DNA from: Sphingomonas sp. BT-65
Lineage (GTDB): Bacteria > Pseudomonadota > Alphaproteobacteria > Sphingomonadales > Sphingomonadaceae
NCBI RefSeq assembly: GCF_026107375.2
Contig: NZ_JAPCIA010000002.1
Location: 460,001-524,000, forward strand
Length of the DNA stretch: 64,000 nt
Direction of reading: 5' to 3'
The notes below the pieces were generated by a model. The model was not told the origin of the DNA. It ran no database searches and was given only the letters and a program-made list of their open reading frames with translations. A program made the position numbers and the translations under genes. Within the stretch, counting starts at the first letter, position 1. Each line of letters begins with the position of its first letter. Shown piece by piece: positions 54,897 to 63,610 of this stretch.

Positions 54897-55637
54897 TTGT
54901 CGCTGATCGAACGTGTGGGTCCACTCCAGAAGGACGATCCGACTCCGCTCTATCTCCAGTTGCAGAAGATCCTGCGCGACGCGATCGAGGGCCAGGTGGT
55001 GAAGGCCGAGGAGGCGATTCCCACCGAGCGCGACCTGGCCGAGGAGTTCGGCGTCTCGCGCATCACCGTGCGCAAGGCGATCGACGGGCTGGTCAGCGAC
55101 GGGATGGTGGCGCGCCGCCGCGGCGCCGGCACCTTCGTCTCGCGCCCGCGCGTCGAGAAGAGCTTCTCGAAGCTCACCTCCTTCTCGCAGGATATGATCT
55201 CGCGCGGCCGCCGGCCCCACAGCGAATGGGTGAGCCGCACCGCCGGCTCGGTGACTCCCGAGGAAGCGCTGTCGCTGGGTCTGTCGCCGGGGTCGCTGGT
55301 CTATCGCTTCCACCGCATCCGCTATGCCGACGACACCTCGATGGCGCTCGAATATGCGACGATTCCGGCCTACTGCCTACCCTCGGTCGAGGTGGTTGGG
55401 GACTCGCTCTACGCGGCGCTCGACGCAGCGGGCCATCTGCCCGTGCGCGCGCTCCAGCGGCTGCGCGCGATCGCCTTCACCGCGGAGCAGGCCGAGATAC
55501 TCGGCATCGAACCCGGCGCGCCCGGACTGTTCATCGAGCGCCGCGGCTTCCTGTCCGACGGCCGCACCGCCGAGTTCACCCAGAGCTATTATCGCGGTGA
55601 TGCCTATGACTGGGTGGCGGAGCTCAACAGCGGCTGA
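54897..55637 (+). CDS. GntR/UTRA-family regulator of GlcNAc use (NagR-like)
   Basis: A 246-residue HutC-type GntR protein. Winged helix: TPLYLQLQKILRDAIEGQVV...IPTERDLAEEFGVSRITVRKAIDGLVSDGMVARRRGAGTFV. The UTRA effector domain follows (SRGRRPHSEWVSRTAGSV...VYRFHRIRYADDTSMALE...FTQSYYRGDAYDW). Relatives NagR/DasR bind GlcNAc-6-P or GlcN-6-P. I choose the TTG at 54897, 8 bases after GGAG, over a GTG at 54843 with no ribosome-binding site. The neighbours (hexosaminidase, nag operon) fit its role. Confidence 0.88.
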   Translation: MSLIERVGPLQKDDPTPLYLQLQKILRDAIEGQVVKAEEAIPTERDLAEEFGVSRITVRKAIDGLVSDGMVARRRGAGTFVSRPRVEKSFSKLTSFSQDMISRGRRPHSEWVSRTAGSVTPEEALSLGLSPGSLVYRFHRIRYADDTSMALEYATIPAYCLPSVEVVGDSLYAALDAAGHLPVRALQRLRAIAFTAEQAEILGIEPGAPGLFIERRGFLSDGRTAEFTQSYYRGDAYDWVAELNSG

Positions 55638-55681
55638 AGGTCGTTAGACTCTGTTTCGTTCAGTTCGAAGCACCCGCTGCT

Positions 55682-55752
55682 CCCCTGCGAAAGCAGGGGC
55701 CCAGGGTCCGGAGTACATCGCTTGTGGCTCTGGCCCCCTGCTTTCGCAGGGG
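55682..55752. repeat. REPIN-like element: two inverted GAAA/TTTC hairpins
   Basis: CCCCTGC-GAAA-GCAGGGG (55682-55699) and its inverse CCCCTGC-TTTC-GCAGGGG (55735-55752) bracket a 35-bp spacer; flanks CCCAGGG and CTCTGGC also pair in part. It follows the GntR gene and could act as a bidirectional terminator or mRNA stabiliser. Confidence 0.7.
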
Positions 55753-55814
55753 ACAATCCATCCTGCGCCCCAAGCTGTGGTTCGTGAAAGTCCAACTAGG
55801 CGGGAGAATACCTC

Positions 55815-55842
55815 TTGATGAGACCAATAGAACCTATATAGT
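55815..55842 (+). promoter_or_regulatory. promoter of the nag operon with candidate NagR site
   Basis: TTGATG (55815-55820), 16 bp, TATAGT (55837-55842). AGACCAATAGAA (55821-55832) begins right after the -35 and contains AGACCAAT, a half-site of the known NagR/DasR-type operator. Repressor bound here would block polymerase. Confidence 0.6.
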
Positions 55843-55890
55843 ACCAGACAGGATCCGGCACGGCCGGCAAGAGGATGGGACGGGAGGGCG

Positions 55891-56940
55891 ATGCACATGG
55901 CGGCGGGCTCGGCGTTGGCCGGCGGCACGACCCGGATGGAGCGCGAGGCGGCAGAGGCCGGCGCGGCGGTCGCGCGCATGCTCACCGCGAACCGCGACGC
56001 CTTCGCTGCGATCGGCGCCCGGCTGCGCGCCGCGCCACCCTCGGCCGTGATCACCTGCGCGCGGGGCTCGTCGGACCATGCCGCGACCTATGCCAAGTAC
56101 CTGATCGAGACTCGCACCGGCGTCCCCGTCGCCTCGGCCGCGCTGTCGGTCGCGTCGCTCTACGATGCGCCCGTCGCGCCCGGTAACCGGTTGTGTCTCG
56201 CCATCTCGCAATCGGGCAAGAGTCCCGACCTGCTCGCCACCGTCGAACAGCATCGCGAAGCCGGCGCCTTCGTCGTCGCGATGGTCAATGCCGAGGACGC
56301 GCCGTTGCGCGACCTCGCCGATGTCGTGATCGCGCTCAGCGCCGGGCCCGAACGCTCGGTCGCGGCGACCAAATCCTATATCTGCTCGCTCGCCGCCATC
56401 GCTGCGCTCACCGCCGCCTGGGCGGAGGACGCCGCGCTGGCCGAGGCCGTCGACGCGCTCGCGGCGGGACTCGAGGCGGCGTGGCAACTCGACTGGTCGC
56501 CCGCAGTCCAGGCGCTGGCCGATGCCGACAATCTCTTCGTGCTCGGCCGCGGCTATGGCTATGGCATCGCGCAGGAGGCGGCGCTCAAGTTCAAGGAGAC
56601 CTGCGCGCTCCACGCCGAGAGCTTCAGCGCGGCCGAGGTGCGGCACGGCCCGATGGCGATTGTCGGGCGCGATTTCCATGTCCTCGCCTTCGGCGGCAGC
56701 GACCGCGCCGGCGCGAGCGTGCGCGAGACCGCCGCCGAGTTCCGCAGGCGCGGCGCCGGGGTGCTGCTCGCCGATCCGGACGCAGCCGAAGCCAATCTCC
56801 CCGCGCTCGCCGGTCACCCCGCGATCGAGCCGATCCTGATCGTCCAGAGCTTCTACCACATGGCCAATGCGCTCTCGCTGGCGCGCGGCTGCGATCCCGA
56901 CCAGCCGCCGCATCTCAACAAGGTGACCGAGACCCTATGA
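55891..56940 (+). CDS. SIS-domain glucosamine-6-phosphate deaminase (NagB-II type)
   Basis: A 349-residue protein with two SIS domains: first around CARGSSDHAATYAKYLIE and ISQSGKSPDLLATV, second around VLGRGYGYGIAQEAALKFKETCALHAESFSAAEVRHGP. It lacks the glutaminase domain of GlmS. Such NagB-II enzymes convert GlcN-6-P to Fru-6-P and ammonia in place of classical NagB. First gene of the nag operon; overlaps nagA by 4 bp (ATGA). Start at 55891 after GGGAGG; a second ATG two codons on is possible. Confidence 0.92.
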   Translation: MHMAAGSALAGGTTRMEREAAEAGAAVARMLTANRDAFAAIGARLRAAPPSAVITCARGSSDHAATYAKYLIETRTGVPVASAALSVASLYDAPVAPGNRLCLAISQSGKSPDLLATVEQHREAGAFVVAMVNAEDAPLRDLADVVIALSAGPERSVAATKSYICSLAAIAALTAAWAEDAALAEAVDALAAGLEAAWQLDWSPAVQALADADNLFVLGRGYGYGIAQEAALKFKETCALHAESFSAAEVRHGPMAIVGRDFHVLAFGGSDRAGASVRETAAEFRRRGAGVLLADPDAAEANLPALAGHPAIEPILIVQSFYHMANALSLARGCDPDQPPHLNKVTETL

Positions 56941-58103
56941 TCGTCCGCATCCGCAACGGGCGCATTGCAACCGCCTCCGCCGTGCTCGACGGCGCCGATA
57001 TCCGCGTCGAGGGCGGCCGCATCGCCGCGATCGATCCGGCAGGGCGAGAGCCGGCCGGCGCGGTGCTCGATCTCGACGGCGGCTGGCTGCTGCCCGGCTT
57101 TATCGACACCCAAGTCAATGGCGGCGGTGGCGTGCTGTTCAACGATCAGGTGGATGTCGACGCGATCGCCGCCATCGGCGCGGCGCATGCCCGGTTCGGC
57201 ACCACCGCCTTCCTGCCCACGCTAATCAGCGACACCCCGGCGCAGATCGCCGAGGCGCTCGACGCGGTCGATACCGCGATCGAACGCGGCGCGCCGGGCG
57301 TGGTCGGCATCCATGTCGAAGGGCCGTTCATCAACGAGGTCAAGCGCGGCATCCACGAGGCGCACCGCATCCGCCGGCTCGACGCCGACATGCTCGCGCT
57401 GCTCACTGCGCCGCGCCGGGGCAAGGTGATGCTGACGCTAGCGCCGGAGATGTGCGACGAGGCCGACATCCGCACGCTGGTCGCGCATGGCGTGATCGTC
57501 AGCGCCGGCCACACCAACGCTAGCTATGACCAGGCGAAGCGCGCGATCGATGCGGGAGTCACCGGCATCACCCACCTGTTCAACGCGATGTCGCCACTGC
57601 ATCATCGCGGCCCCGGCGTGGTCGGCACGGCGTTCGATTCGGACGTGTGGTGCGGGCTGATCGTCGACGATGCACACCTCCACCCCGCGGTGGTCCGCGT
57701 GGCGGTGAAGGTGAAGGGGATCGAGCGGCTGATGCTCGTCACCGATGCCATGCCCAGCGTGGGAACGAACGACACCGACTTCATGCTCCAGGGCAAACAT
57801 ATCGTGGTGCGCGACGGGGTCTGCGTGTTCGAGGACGGCACGCTCGCCGGCACGCATCTCGACATGGCCTCGGCGCTGCGCAACACCGTCGAGGTGACCG
57901 GACTTTCCGTCCCCGAGGTCGCCGTGATGGCGAGCACTACGCCGGCGCGCTTCCTGTCGCTGGGCGAGAGCTACGGCGCGATCGCCCCCGGCATGCGCGC
58001 CGACTGGGCGTGGCTCGGCGCAGATCTCCAGCCGCGCGGCACCTGGATCGGCGGCGCCCCGGCGGCCGAACCCTTTCCCGCCCTCGCCCACGCGGCACGA
58101 TAA
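56937..58103 (+). CDS. nagA: N-acetylglucosamine-6-phosphate deacetylase
   Basis: A 388-residue amidohydrolase removing acetate from GlcNAc-6-P. Metal ligands Glu128 (HVEGPF), His192 (SAGHT) and His213 (THLFNAM), with catalytic Asp270 (LVTDAM). Length is typical. Translationally coupled to the SIS deaminase gene and 14 bp before the PTS fusion gene. Confidence 0.97.
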   Translation: MIVRIRNGRIATASAVLDGADIRVEGGRIAAIDPAGREPAGAVLDLDGGWLLPGFIDTQVNGGGGVLFNDQVDVDAIAAIGAAHARFGTTAFLPTLISDTPAQIAEALDAVDTAIERGAPGVVGIHVEGPFINEVKRGIHEAHRIRRLDADMLALLTAPRRGKVMLTLAPEMCDEADIRTLVAHGVIVSAGHTNASYDQAKRAIDAGVTGITHLFNAMSPLHHRGPGVVGTAFDSDVWCGLIVDDAHLHPAVVRVAVKVKGIERLMLVTDAMPSVGTNDTDFMLQGKHIVVRDGVCVFEDGTLAGTHLDMASALRNTVEVTGLSVPEVAVMASTTPARFLSLGESYGAIAPGMRADWAWLGADLQPRGTWIGGAPAAEPFPALAHAAR

Positions 58104-58117
58104 GGATCCGCGGCACG

Positions 58118-60607
58118 ATGGCGTTGATCATCACTTCGCCGTTGCGGGGCTGGGCCGCGCCGCTCGACCAGGTTCCCGACCCCGTCTTCGCGCAGCGGAT
58201 GATGGGGGACGGGGTCGCGATCCATCCGCTCGGCGACACGGTCTGCGCGCCGTTCGACGGCGAGGTGGTGACGCTGCACGAGTCCGCGCACGCCGTCTCG
58301 CTGCGCAGCGCCGAGGGGGCGGAGGTGCTGATCCATATCGGCCTCGACACCGTGGCGCTGAAGGGCCGCGGCTTCACCCCGCTGGTCAAGGCGGGCGACA
58401 TTGTCGCGCGCGGGGACCCGCTGATCCGCTTCGATCTCGACTCGGTCGCGCTCGCCGCCACCAGCCTCGTCACCCCGGTGATCGTCACCAATGCCGAGGC
58501 GTTCACGATCACCCGCCGCACGCTCGATCGCGCGATCGGCGCGTGCGAGGAATTGATGGCGCTGGTCCCGGCCAAGGCGGAAACCCGGCGTTGGTCCGAC
58601 GACGGCACGGTGATCGCGGAGAAGGTGGTGCTGTCGCTCCCGCACGGCATCCATGCTCGACCCGCCGCCCGGATCGGCGAATGCGCGCGCGGCTTTGCGG
58701 CAGAGGTGCATCTGGTCAACGGCGACAAGAAGGGCGATGCGCGCAGCACCGTCGCGCTGCTCGCGCTCGGCACCCGCTTCGGCGACGAGGTGACGGTCGA
58801 GGCGCGCGGTGACGACGCCGAGGCAGCGCTCGCCGCGATCGTCGCGCTGCTCGCCTCCGACATGGGCGAGGCTGCACCGGCCCCCGCGCCGATCACCCCC
58901 GCTGTTGCACCCGCGCTCGAGCCCGGCCAGATCGCGGGCGTGATCGCGTCCCCGGGTCTCGCCATGGGCCCCGCTGCGCGCCTCCGCCAGACCGAGATCG
59001 CCGTCGAGCGGGAAGGACGCGGTGCCGAGACCGAACGCACCGCCCTCGCCGGCGCCCGTGCGGCTGTCCGCGAGCGGATCGCCGCTCGCGCCAAAGCTGA
59101 GGGTGGCCAGATCGCGACGGTCATGCGCGCGCATCTCGCGCTGCTCAACGATCCCACGCTCGCCACCGCCGCCGACGACCGCATCGGTTCGGGCACCAGC
59201 GCCGGCTTCGCCTGGCGCGGCGCGGTGCATGACCAGATCGACGCGCTCCGCGCGACCGGCAGCGCGCATCTGATCGAGCGGATCGACGACCTGATCGATA
59301 TCGAGCGTCAGGTCCTCGCGGCACTGACCGGCATGCCCGCCGGCACCGAAACGATTCCGCCCGGCGCGATCCTCGTCGCCGACGATCTCCTTCCGTCGCA
59401 GCTGGTCACGCTCGCCGCGCACAAACCGGCGGGCATCGCCCTCGCGCGCGGCGGCCCGACCTCGCATGTCGCGATCCTCTGCGCGGGGATGGGCCTGCCC
59501 GCGCTGGTCGCGATGGGGGATGCGCTCGACGGCGTCGAGGACGGCGAGATGCTGCTGCTGGATGCCGAGGCGGGGCACGCCACGCGCACACCGGCGCCGG
59601 ACGCGGCCGAAACCTTCGCCGCCCGCCTCGCCGCCCGTGCCGCGCGCCGCGAGGCAGCCCGCGCCACCGCCGCCGATGCCTGTCACACCGTCGACGGCGT
59701 CCGCATCGAGCTGTTCGCCAATCTCGGCAGCGTCGAGGATGCCCAGGCCGCCGCGGCGCAGGGCGCGGAGGGCTCCGGCCTGGTGCGCACCGAATTCCTG
59801 TTCCTCGGCCGCGACGACGCGCCGTCGGAGGAGGAGCAGCTCGCCATCTATCAAGGCATTGCCGATGCCCTGCCCGGCCGCCCCGTGATCGTCCGCCTGC
59901 TCGACGTCGGCGGCGACAAGCCCGCCGCCTATATCCCGATCGACCCCGAGGAGAACCCGGCACTCGGCCAGCGCGGCATCCGAGTCGGGCTCGCGCATCC
60001 GGCGCTGATCGAGACCCAGATCTGCGCGATCCTGCGCGTGCAGCCGGCTGGCCAGTGCAAGATCATGCTGCCCATGGTCGCGAGCGTCGCCGAGGTCCGC
60101 GCCGTCCGCGAAATCGTCGAACGGCTGCGCGGCGAGCTTGGCATCGATACCCCCGCGGAGCTCGGCGTGATGGTCGAGACCCCGGCGGCCGCGATCACCG
60201 CCGACCTGCTCGCCGCCGAGGCGGACTTCCTGTCGATCGGCACCAATGATCTGACCCAATATGTCCTCGCGATGGACCGCGGCAATCCGGCGGTCGCCGC
60301 CGGGGTCGACGCGATGCATCCCGCGGTGCTGCGCATGATCGCCGAGACCTGCCGCCGCGCCGTCGCCAAAGGCCGCTGGGTCGGCGTGTGCGGCGGTCTC
60401 GCCTCCGATCCCGCCGCGCTGCCGATCCTGGTCGGGCTCGGCGCGACCGAGCTGTCGACCGTCCCCGGCTTCGTGCCCGAGGCGAAGGCGATCGTGCGCG
60501 GCGTCACGCTCGCCGACGCGCGCGCCCATGCCGAGCGGGCGCTGCAATGCACTTCCGCCGCCGAGGTCCGCGCGCTCGCCCGCGCGTTCGAGGAGAGCAA
60601 CGCATGA
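58118..60607 (+). CDS. PTS EIIA-HPr-EI fusion protein (NagF-like)
   Basis: An 829-residue cytoplasmic phosphotransferase. Order: EIIA-Glc-type domain with phospho-His73 (LIHIGLDTV), HPr domain with His179 (GIHARPAA), and EI with phospho-His450 (GGPTSHVAI) and the C-terminal PEP-binding barrel (GSGLVRTEFLFL, SIGTNDLTQY, GVCGGLASD). It carries phosphate from PEP to the EIIB of the permease encoded next, so the operon is self-sufficient for GlcNAc transport. The last codon overlaps the permease start (ATGA). Confidence 0.95.
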   Translation: MALIITSPLRGWAAPLDQVPDPVFAQRMMGDGVAIHPLGDTVCAPFDGEVVTLHESAHAVSLRSAEGAEVLIHIGLDTVALKGRGFTPLVKAGDIVARGDPLIRFDLDSVALAATSLVTPVIVTNAEAFTITRRTLDRAIGACEELMALVPAKAETRRWSDDGTVIAEKVVLSLPHGIHARPAARIGECARGFAAEVHLVNGDKKGDARSTVALLALGTRFGDEVTVEARGDDAEAALAAIVALLASDMGEAAPAPAPITPAVAPALEPGQIAGVIASPGLAMGPAARLRQTEIAVEREGRGAETERTALAGARAAVRERIAARAKAEGGQIATVMRAHLALLNDPTLATAADDRIGSGTSAGFAWRGAVHDQIDALRATGSAHLIERIDDLIDIERQVLAALTGMPAGTETIPPGAILVADDLLPSQLVTLAAHKPAGIALARGGPTSHVAILCAGMGLPALVAMGDALDGVEDGEMLLLDAEAGHATRTPAPDAAETFAARLAARAARREAARATAADACHTVDGVRIELFANLGSVEDAQAAAAQGAEGSGLVRTEFLFLGRDDAPSEEEQLAIYQGIADALPGRPVIVRLLDVGGDKPAAYIPIDPEENPALGQRGIRVGLAHPALIETQICAILRVQPAGQCKIMLPMVASVAEVRAVREIVERLRGELGIDTPAELGVMVETPAAAITADLLAAEADFLSIGTNDLTQYVLAMDRGNPAVAAGVDAMHPAVLRMIAETCRRAVAKGRWVGVCGGLASDPAALPILVGLGATELSTVPGFVPEAKAIVRGVTLADARAHAERALQCTSAAEVRALARAFEESNA

Positions 60608-62283
60608 GAAAGATCCTCGAGACGCTCCAGCCGCTCGGCCGCGCGCTGATGCTGCCGATCGCGGTGCTGCCGATCGCCGGCCTGCTGCTGCGCATCGGCC
60701 AGCCCGACCTGCTCGACATCGCCTTCATCTCGGCGGCGGGCGCCGCGATCTTCGAGAATCTCGGCATCCTGTTCGCGATCGGCGTCGCGGTCGGCTTCGC
60801 ACGCGACGGCAATGGCGCCGCGGCGCTGGCGGGGGTCACCTGCTATCTCGTCACCGCCACCGGCGCGCAGACCTTCCTGGTCGCACCGCCCGAGATCGGC
60901 GCAGGCCTGCCCGAAGCTGCCGCCGCGCTCGCCGCCAAGAACTGGACGCTGACTCAGGTCGACAAGCTCGAAGTGCCGATCGGCATCCTTTCCGGGCTGA
61001 TCGGCGGCAAATTCTACAACCGCTTCGCGACGATCGCGCTGCCCGAATATCTCGCCTTTTTCGGCGGGCGCCGCTTCGTCCCGATCGCCGCCGGGGTCGC
61101 CGGGCTGCTGCTCGCCGCGCTGGTCGGCGGCGCCTATGCGCATATCAGCGCCGGGCTCGACACGGCGAGCCGCGCGGTGGTTGGCTCGGGCGAGGTCGGG
61201 CTGTTCGCCTATGGCGTGCTCAACCGGCTGCTGATTGTCACCGGGCTGCACCACATCATCAACAACGTCGCCTGGTTCGTGATCGGCGACTATGGCGGCG
61301 CGACCGGTGACCTCAGGCGCTTCTTCGCGGGCGATCCCAGCGCGGGCGCGTTCATGTCGGGCTTCTTCCCGGTGATGATGTTCGGCCTGCCCGCCGCCTG
61401 CCTCGCCATGTACCACGAGGCGCGGCCCGAGCGGCGCAAGGCGGTGGGCGGCATGCTCTTCAGCCTCGCCTTCACCAGCTTCCTGACCGGCGTGACCGAG
61501 CCGATCGAGTTCAGCTTCATGTTCCTCGCGCCCGTGCTCTACGCGATCCACGCGCTGCTCACGGGCCTCGCCATGGCGCTGATGAACCTGCTCGGGGTCA
61601 AGCTCGGCTTCGGCTTCTCGGCCGGGCTGTTCGACTATGTGCTGAACTTCAGCCTCTCGACCCGCCCCTGGCTGCTGCTGCCGATCGGTGCGGCCTATGC
61701 GCTGCTCTACTACGGCCTGTTCCGCCTGTTCATCCGCAAGCTCGATCTCGCCACCCCGGGGCGCGAGAAGGGCGAGGCGGCCGAGACCAGTGCGGCCACG
61801 CCGGGCAATGCGCGCGGTGCCGCCTTCGTGGCGGCGCTGGGCGGACCCGCCAACCTGACCAGCGTCGACGCCTGCACCACGCGCCTGCGCCTGATCGTCG
61901 CCGACAATCACGCGATCGACGACGCCGCGCTCACGTCGCTCGGCGCGCGCGGCATCATCCGCCCCTCGGCCAATGCCGCGCAGGTGGTGCTCGGCCCAGT
62001 CGCCGATCTCGTCGCGGAGGAAATCCGCACCGCGCTCGGCGGTCGCGAAACGGTCGCAGTTCGGGCCAGCGAACTCGATACGCCGGCGGACGGTCCGGTC
62101 CTGCCCCAGGCGATCCTCCGGGCGCTCGGCGGCGACGCCAATATCCGCTCGGTGCGGCAGCTGCACGGCCGCTTGCGGGTCGAGGTGGGAGATGGCGATC
62201 AGGTCGACCAGGCCGTCCTCGCCGCCGCGAGCCATGGCGTCGCCCAGCCGCAGCCGCGCATCTACCATATCCTCAGCGACTAG
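60604..62283 (+). CDS. nagE: PTS N-acetylglucosamine EIIC-EIIB permease with extra degenerate EIIB domain
   Basis: A 559-residue protein. EIIC of about ten helices (1-380) with NRLLIVTGLHHIINN and GVTEPIEFSFMF; EIIB with phospho-Cys424 in SVDACTTRLRL (about 405-480); then a second EIIB-like unit (about 501-559, ILRALGGDANIRSVRQLHGRLRVEV) in which the Cys position is Leu520. Glc-family EIICB proteins normally have one EIIB. It imports and phosphorylates GlcNAc. It is the last gene of the nag operon, 11 bp from the convergent kdpE stop. Confidence 0.94.
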   Translation: MRKILETLQPLGRALMLPIAVLPIAGLLLRIGQPDLLDIAFISAAGAAIFENLGILFAIGVAVGFARDGNGAAALAGVTCYLVTATGAQTFLVAPPEIGAGLPEAAAALAAKNWTLTQVDKLEVPIGILSGLIGGKFYNRFATIALPEYLAFFGGRRFVPIAAGVAGLLLAALVGGAYAHISAGLDTASRAVVGSGEVGLFAYGVLNRLLIVTGLHHIINNVAWFVIGDYGGATGDLRRFFAGDPSAGAFMSGFFPVMMFGLPAACLAMYHEARPERRKAVGGMLFSLAFTSFLTGVTEPIEFSFMFLAPVLYAIHALLTGLAMALMNLLGVKLGFGFSAGLFDYVLNFSLSTRPWLLLPIGAAYALLYYGLFRLFIRKLDLATPGREKGEAAETSAATPGNARGAAFVAALGGPANLTSVDACTTRLRLIVADNHAIDDAALTSLGARGIIRPSANAAQVVLGPVADLVAEEIRTALGGRETVAVRASELDTPADGPVLPQAILRALGGDANIRSVRQLHGRLRVEVGDGDQVDQAVLAAASHGVAQPQPRIYHILSD

Positions 62284-62294
62284 GGCGGGGCTCG

Positions 62295-63005
62295 CTATGC
62301 GTTTCCCGCCTGCGGTGGGTGGACGGTGAGGCGGTAGCCCACGCCCGGCTCGTTGCGCAGCAGCCGCGGCCGCGCCGCGTCGCGCTCGAGCTTCTGGCGC
62401 AGGTTGCGCACGACGATGCGCAGATACTCGACGCGGTCGAGATGCGCCGGCCCCCACACGGTCTTGAGCAGCTGGGCATGGGTGATGACCCGGTCGGGCC
62501 GCTTCGCCAATTCGGCCAGCACCTCATATTCCTTGGGCGACAGATGCACCTCGACGCCTTCGCGCAGCACGCGCCGGTGCTCGAGGTCGATCTCGACATC
62601 GTCGGCATGGACCGACTGCAGTTCCGCACCGCCGGCATTGCGGTGCCGCAACGCGGTGCGGATGCGGGCGAGCAACTCCTCGGTATCGAACGGCTTGACG
62701 ACATAGTCGTCCGCGCCAAGATCGAGCGCGGTCACCTTCTCCGCCGTGTTCTCGCGCGCCGACACGACCAGGATCGGCGCAGTGGTGCGTGCGCGGACAA
62801 GCTGGATCAGCTCCAGCCCGTCCCGATCGGGCAGCCCGAGGTCGAGCAGCACCGCGCCGGGCCGGTCGATATCGACCGCCGACAGGCCCTCGCGCGCGGT
62901 CGCGGCCTGAACCACCTGATAGCCCGCCCGCTCGAGCGTGACCGCCAGGAGCCGGCGGATCGCCGGATCGTCCTCGATCACGAGCAGCTTGTCGGCATTC
63001 GGCAT
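62295..63005 (-). CDS. kdpE: response regulator KdpE
   Basis: A 236-residue OmpR-type regulator: receiver with phospho-Asp55 (LLDLGLPDRDG) and Lys of DDYVVKPF, winged-helix DNA-binding domain ending GVGYRLTVHPPQ. It normally responds to KdpD and induces kdpFABC at low K+. Its start (ATG 63005) is 10 bp after kdpC. The expected kdpD is not between them, nor after it, since nagE follows on the other strand. Confidence 0.92.
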   Translation of the reverse strand: MPNADKLLVIEDDPAIRRLLAVTLERAGYQVVQAATAREGLSAVDIDRPGAVLLDLGLPDRDGLELIQLVRARTTAPILVVSARENTAEKVTALDLGADDYVVKPFDTEELLARIRTALRHRNAGGAELQSVHADDVEIDLEHRRVLREGVEVHLSPKEYEVLAELAKRPDRVITHAQLLKTVWGPAHLDRVEYLRIVVRNLRQKLERDAARPRLLRNEPGVGYRLTVHPPQAGNA

Positions 63006-63015
63006 CAACACGGGT

Positions 63016-63600
63016 TTACGGCTGCGCAGGCATCCGGTCGAGGGCGAGATTGAGCGCCAGCACGTTCACCCGCGGCTCGCCCAGAACGCCGAGCAGCCGG
63101 GTCTCAACATGCCGCTGCACTTCGTCCTCGATCAGGCGCACCGACACGCCGCGCGCCGTCGCGACGCGGGCGGCCTGCGACAAGGCCGCCTCGGGGCTGA
63201 TATGGGGGTCGAGCCCCGAGGCAGAGGCCGTCACCAGATCGGCGGGGACCGATTGTCCTGGTGCAGGAACCTGGGCGGCGACATCGGCCTTCACCCGGTC
63301 GACGAGCGCCTGGCTCGTCGGACCGAGGTTCGATCCGGCCGAGGCCGACGCATCATAACCGTCGCTGCCGGCGGCAGAGGGGCGGCCGTGGAAATAGCGT
63401 TCGCCGGTGAACTTCTGGCCAAGCAGTTCGGAGCCGATGACACGGCCGCCGCGCTGGATCAGGCTGCCATTGGCCTGATGCGGAAAGACCAGCTGGCCGA
63501 TGCCGGTGAGCAGCGCCGGATAGGCGAGCCCAGTGAGCGCTGCGAACAGCAGCGTCATCACGATTGCGGGGCGAAGCGCGGATTTGAGATCGTCGAGCAT
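63016..63600 (-). CDS. kdpC: K+-transporting ATPase subunit C
   Basis: A 194-residue subunit of the high-affinity KdpFABC potassium pump: one N-terminal helix ([26 protein letters not shown]), then a periplasmic domain with [35 protein letters not shown]-type segment and [12 protein letters not shown]. Start at 63600, 10 bp after kdpB. Length matches the family. Confidence 0.96.
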   Translation of the reverse strand: MLDDLKSALRPAIVMTLLFAALTGLAYPALLTGIGQLVFPHQANGSLIQRGGRVIGSELLGQKFTGERYFHGRPSAAGSDGYDASASAGSNLGPTSQALVDRVKADVAAQVPAPGQSVPADLVTASASGLDPHISPEAALSQAARVATARGVSVRLIEDEVQRHVETRLLGVLGEPRVNVLALNLALDRMPAQP

Positions 63601-63610
63601 ATGGAAATCC

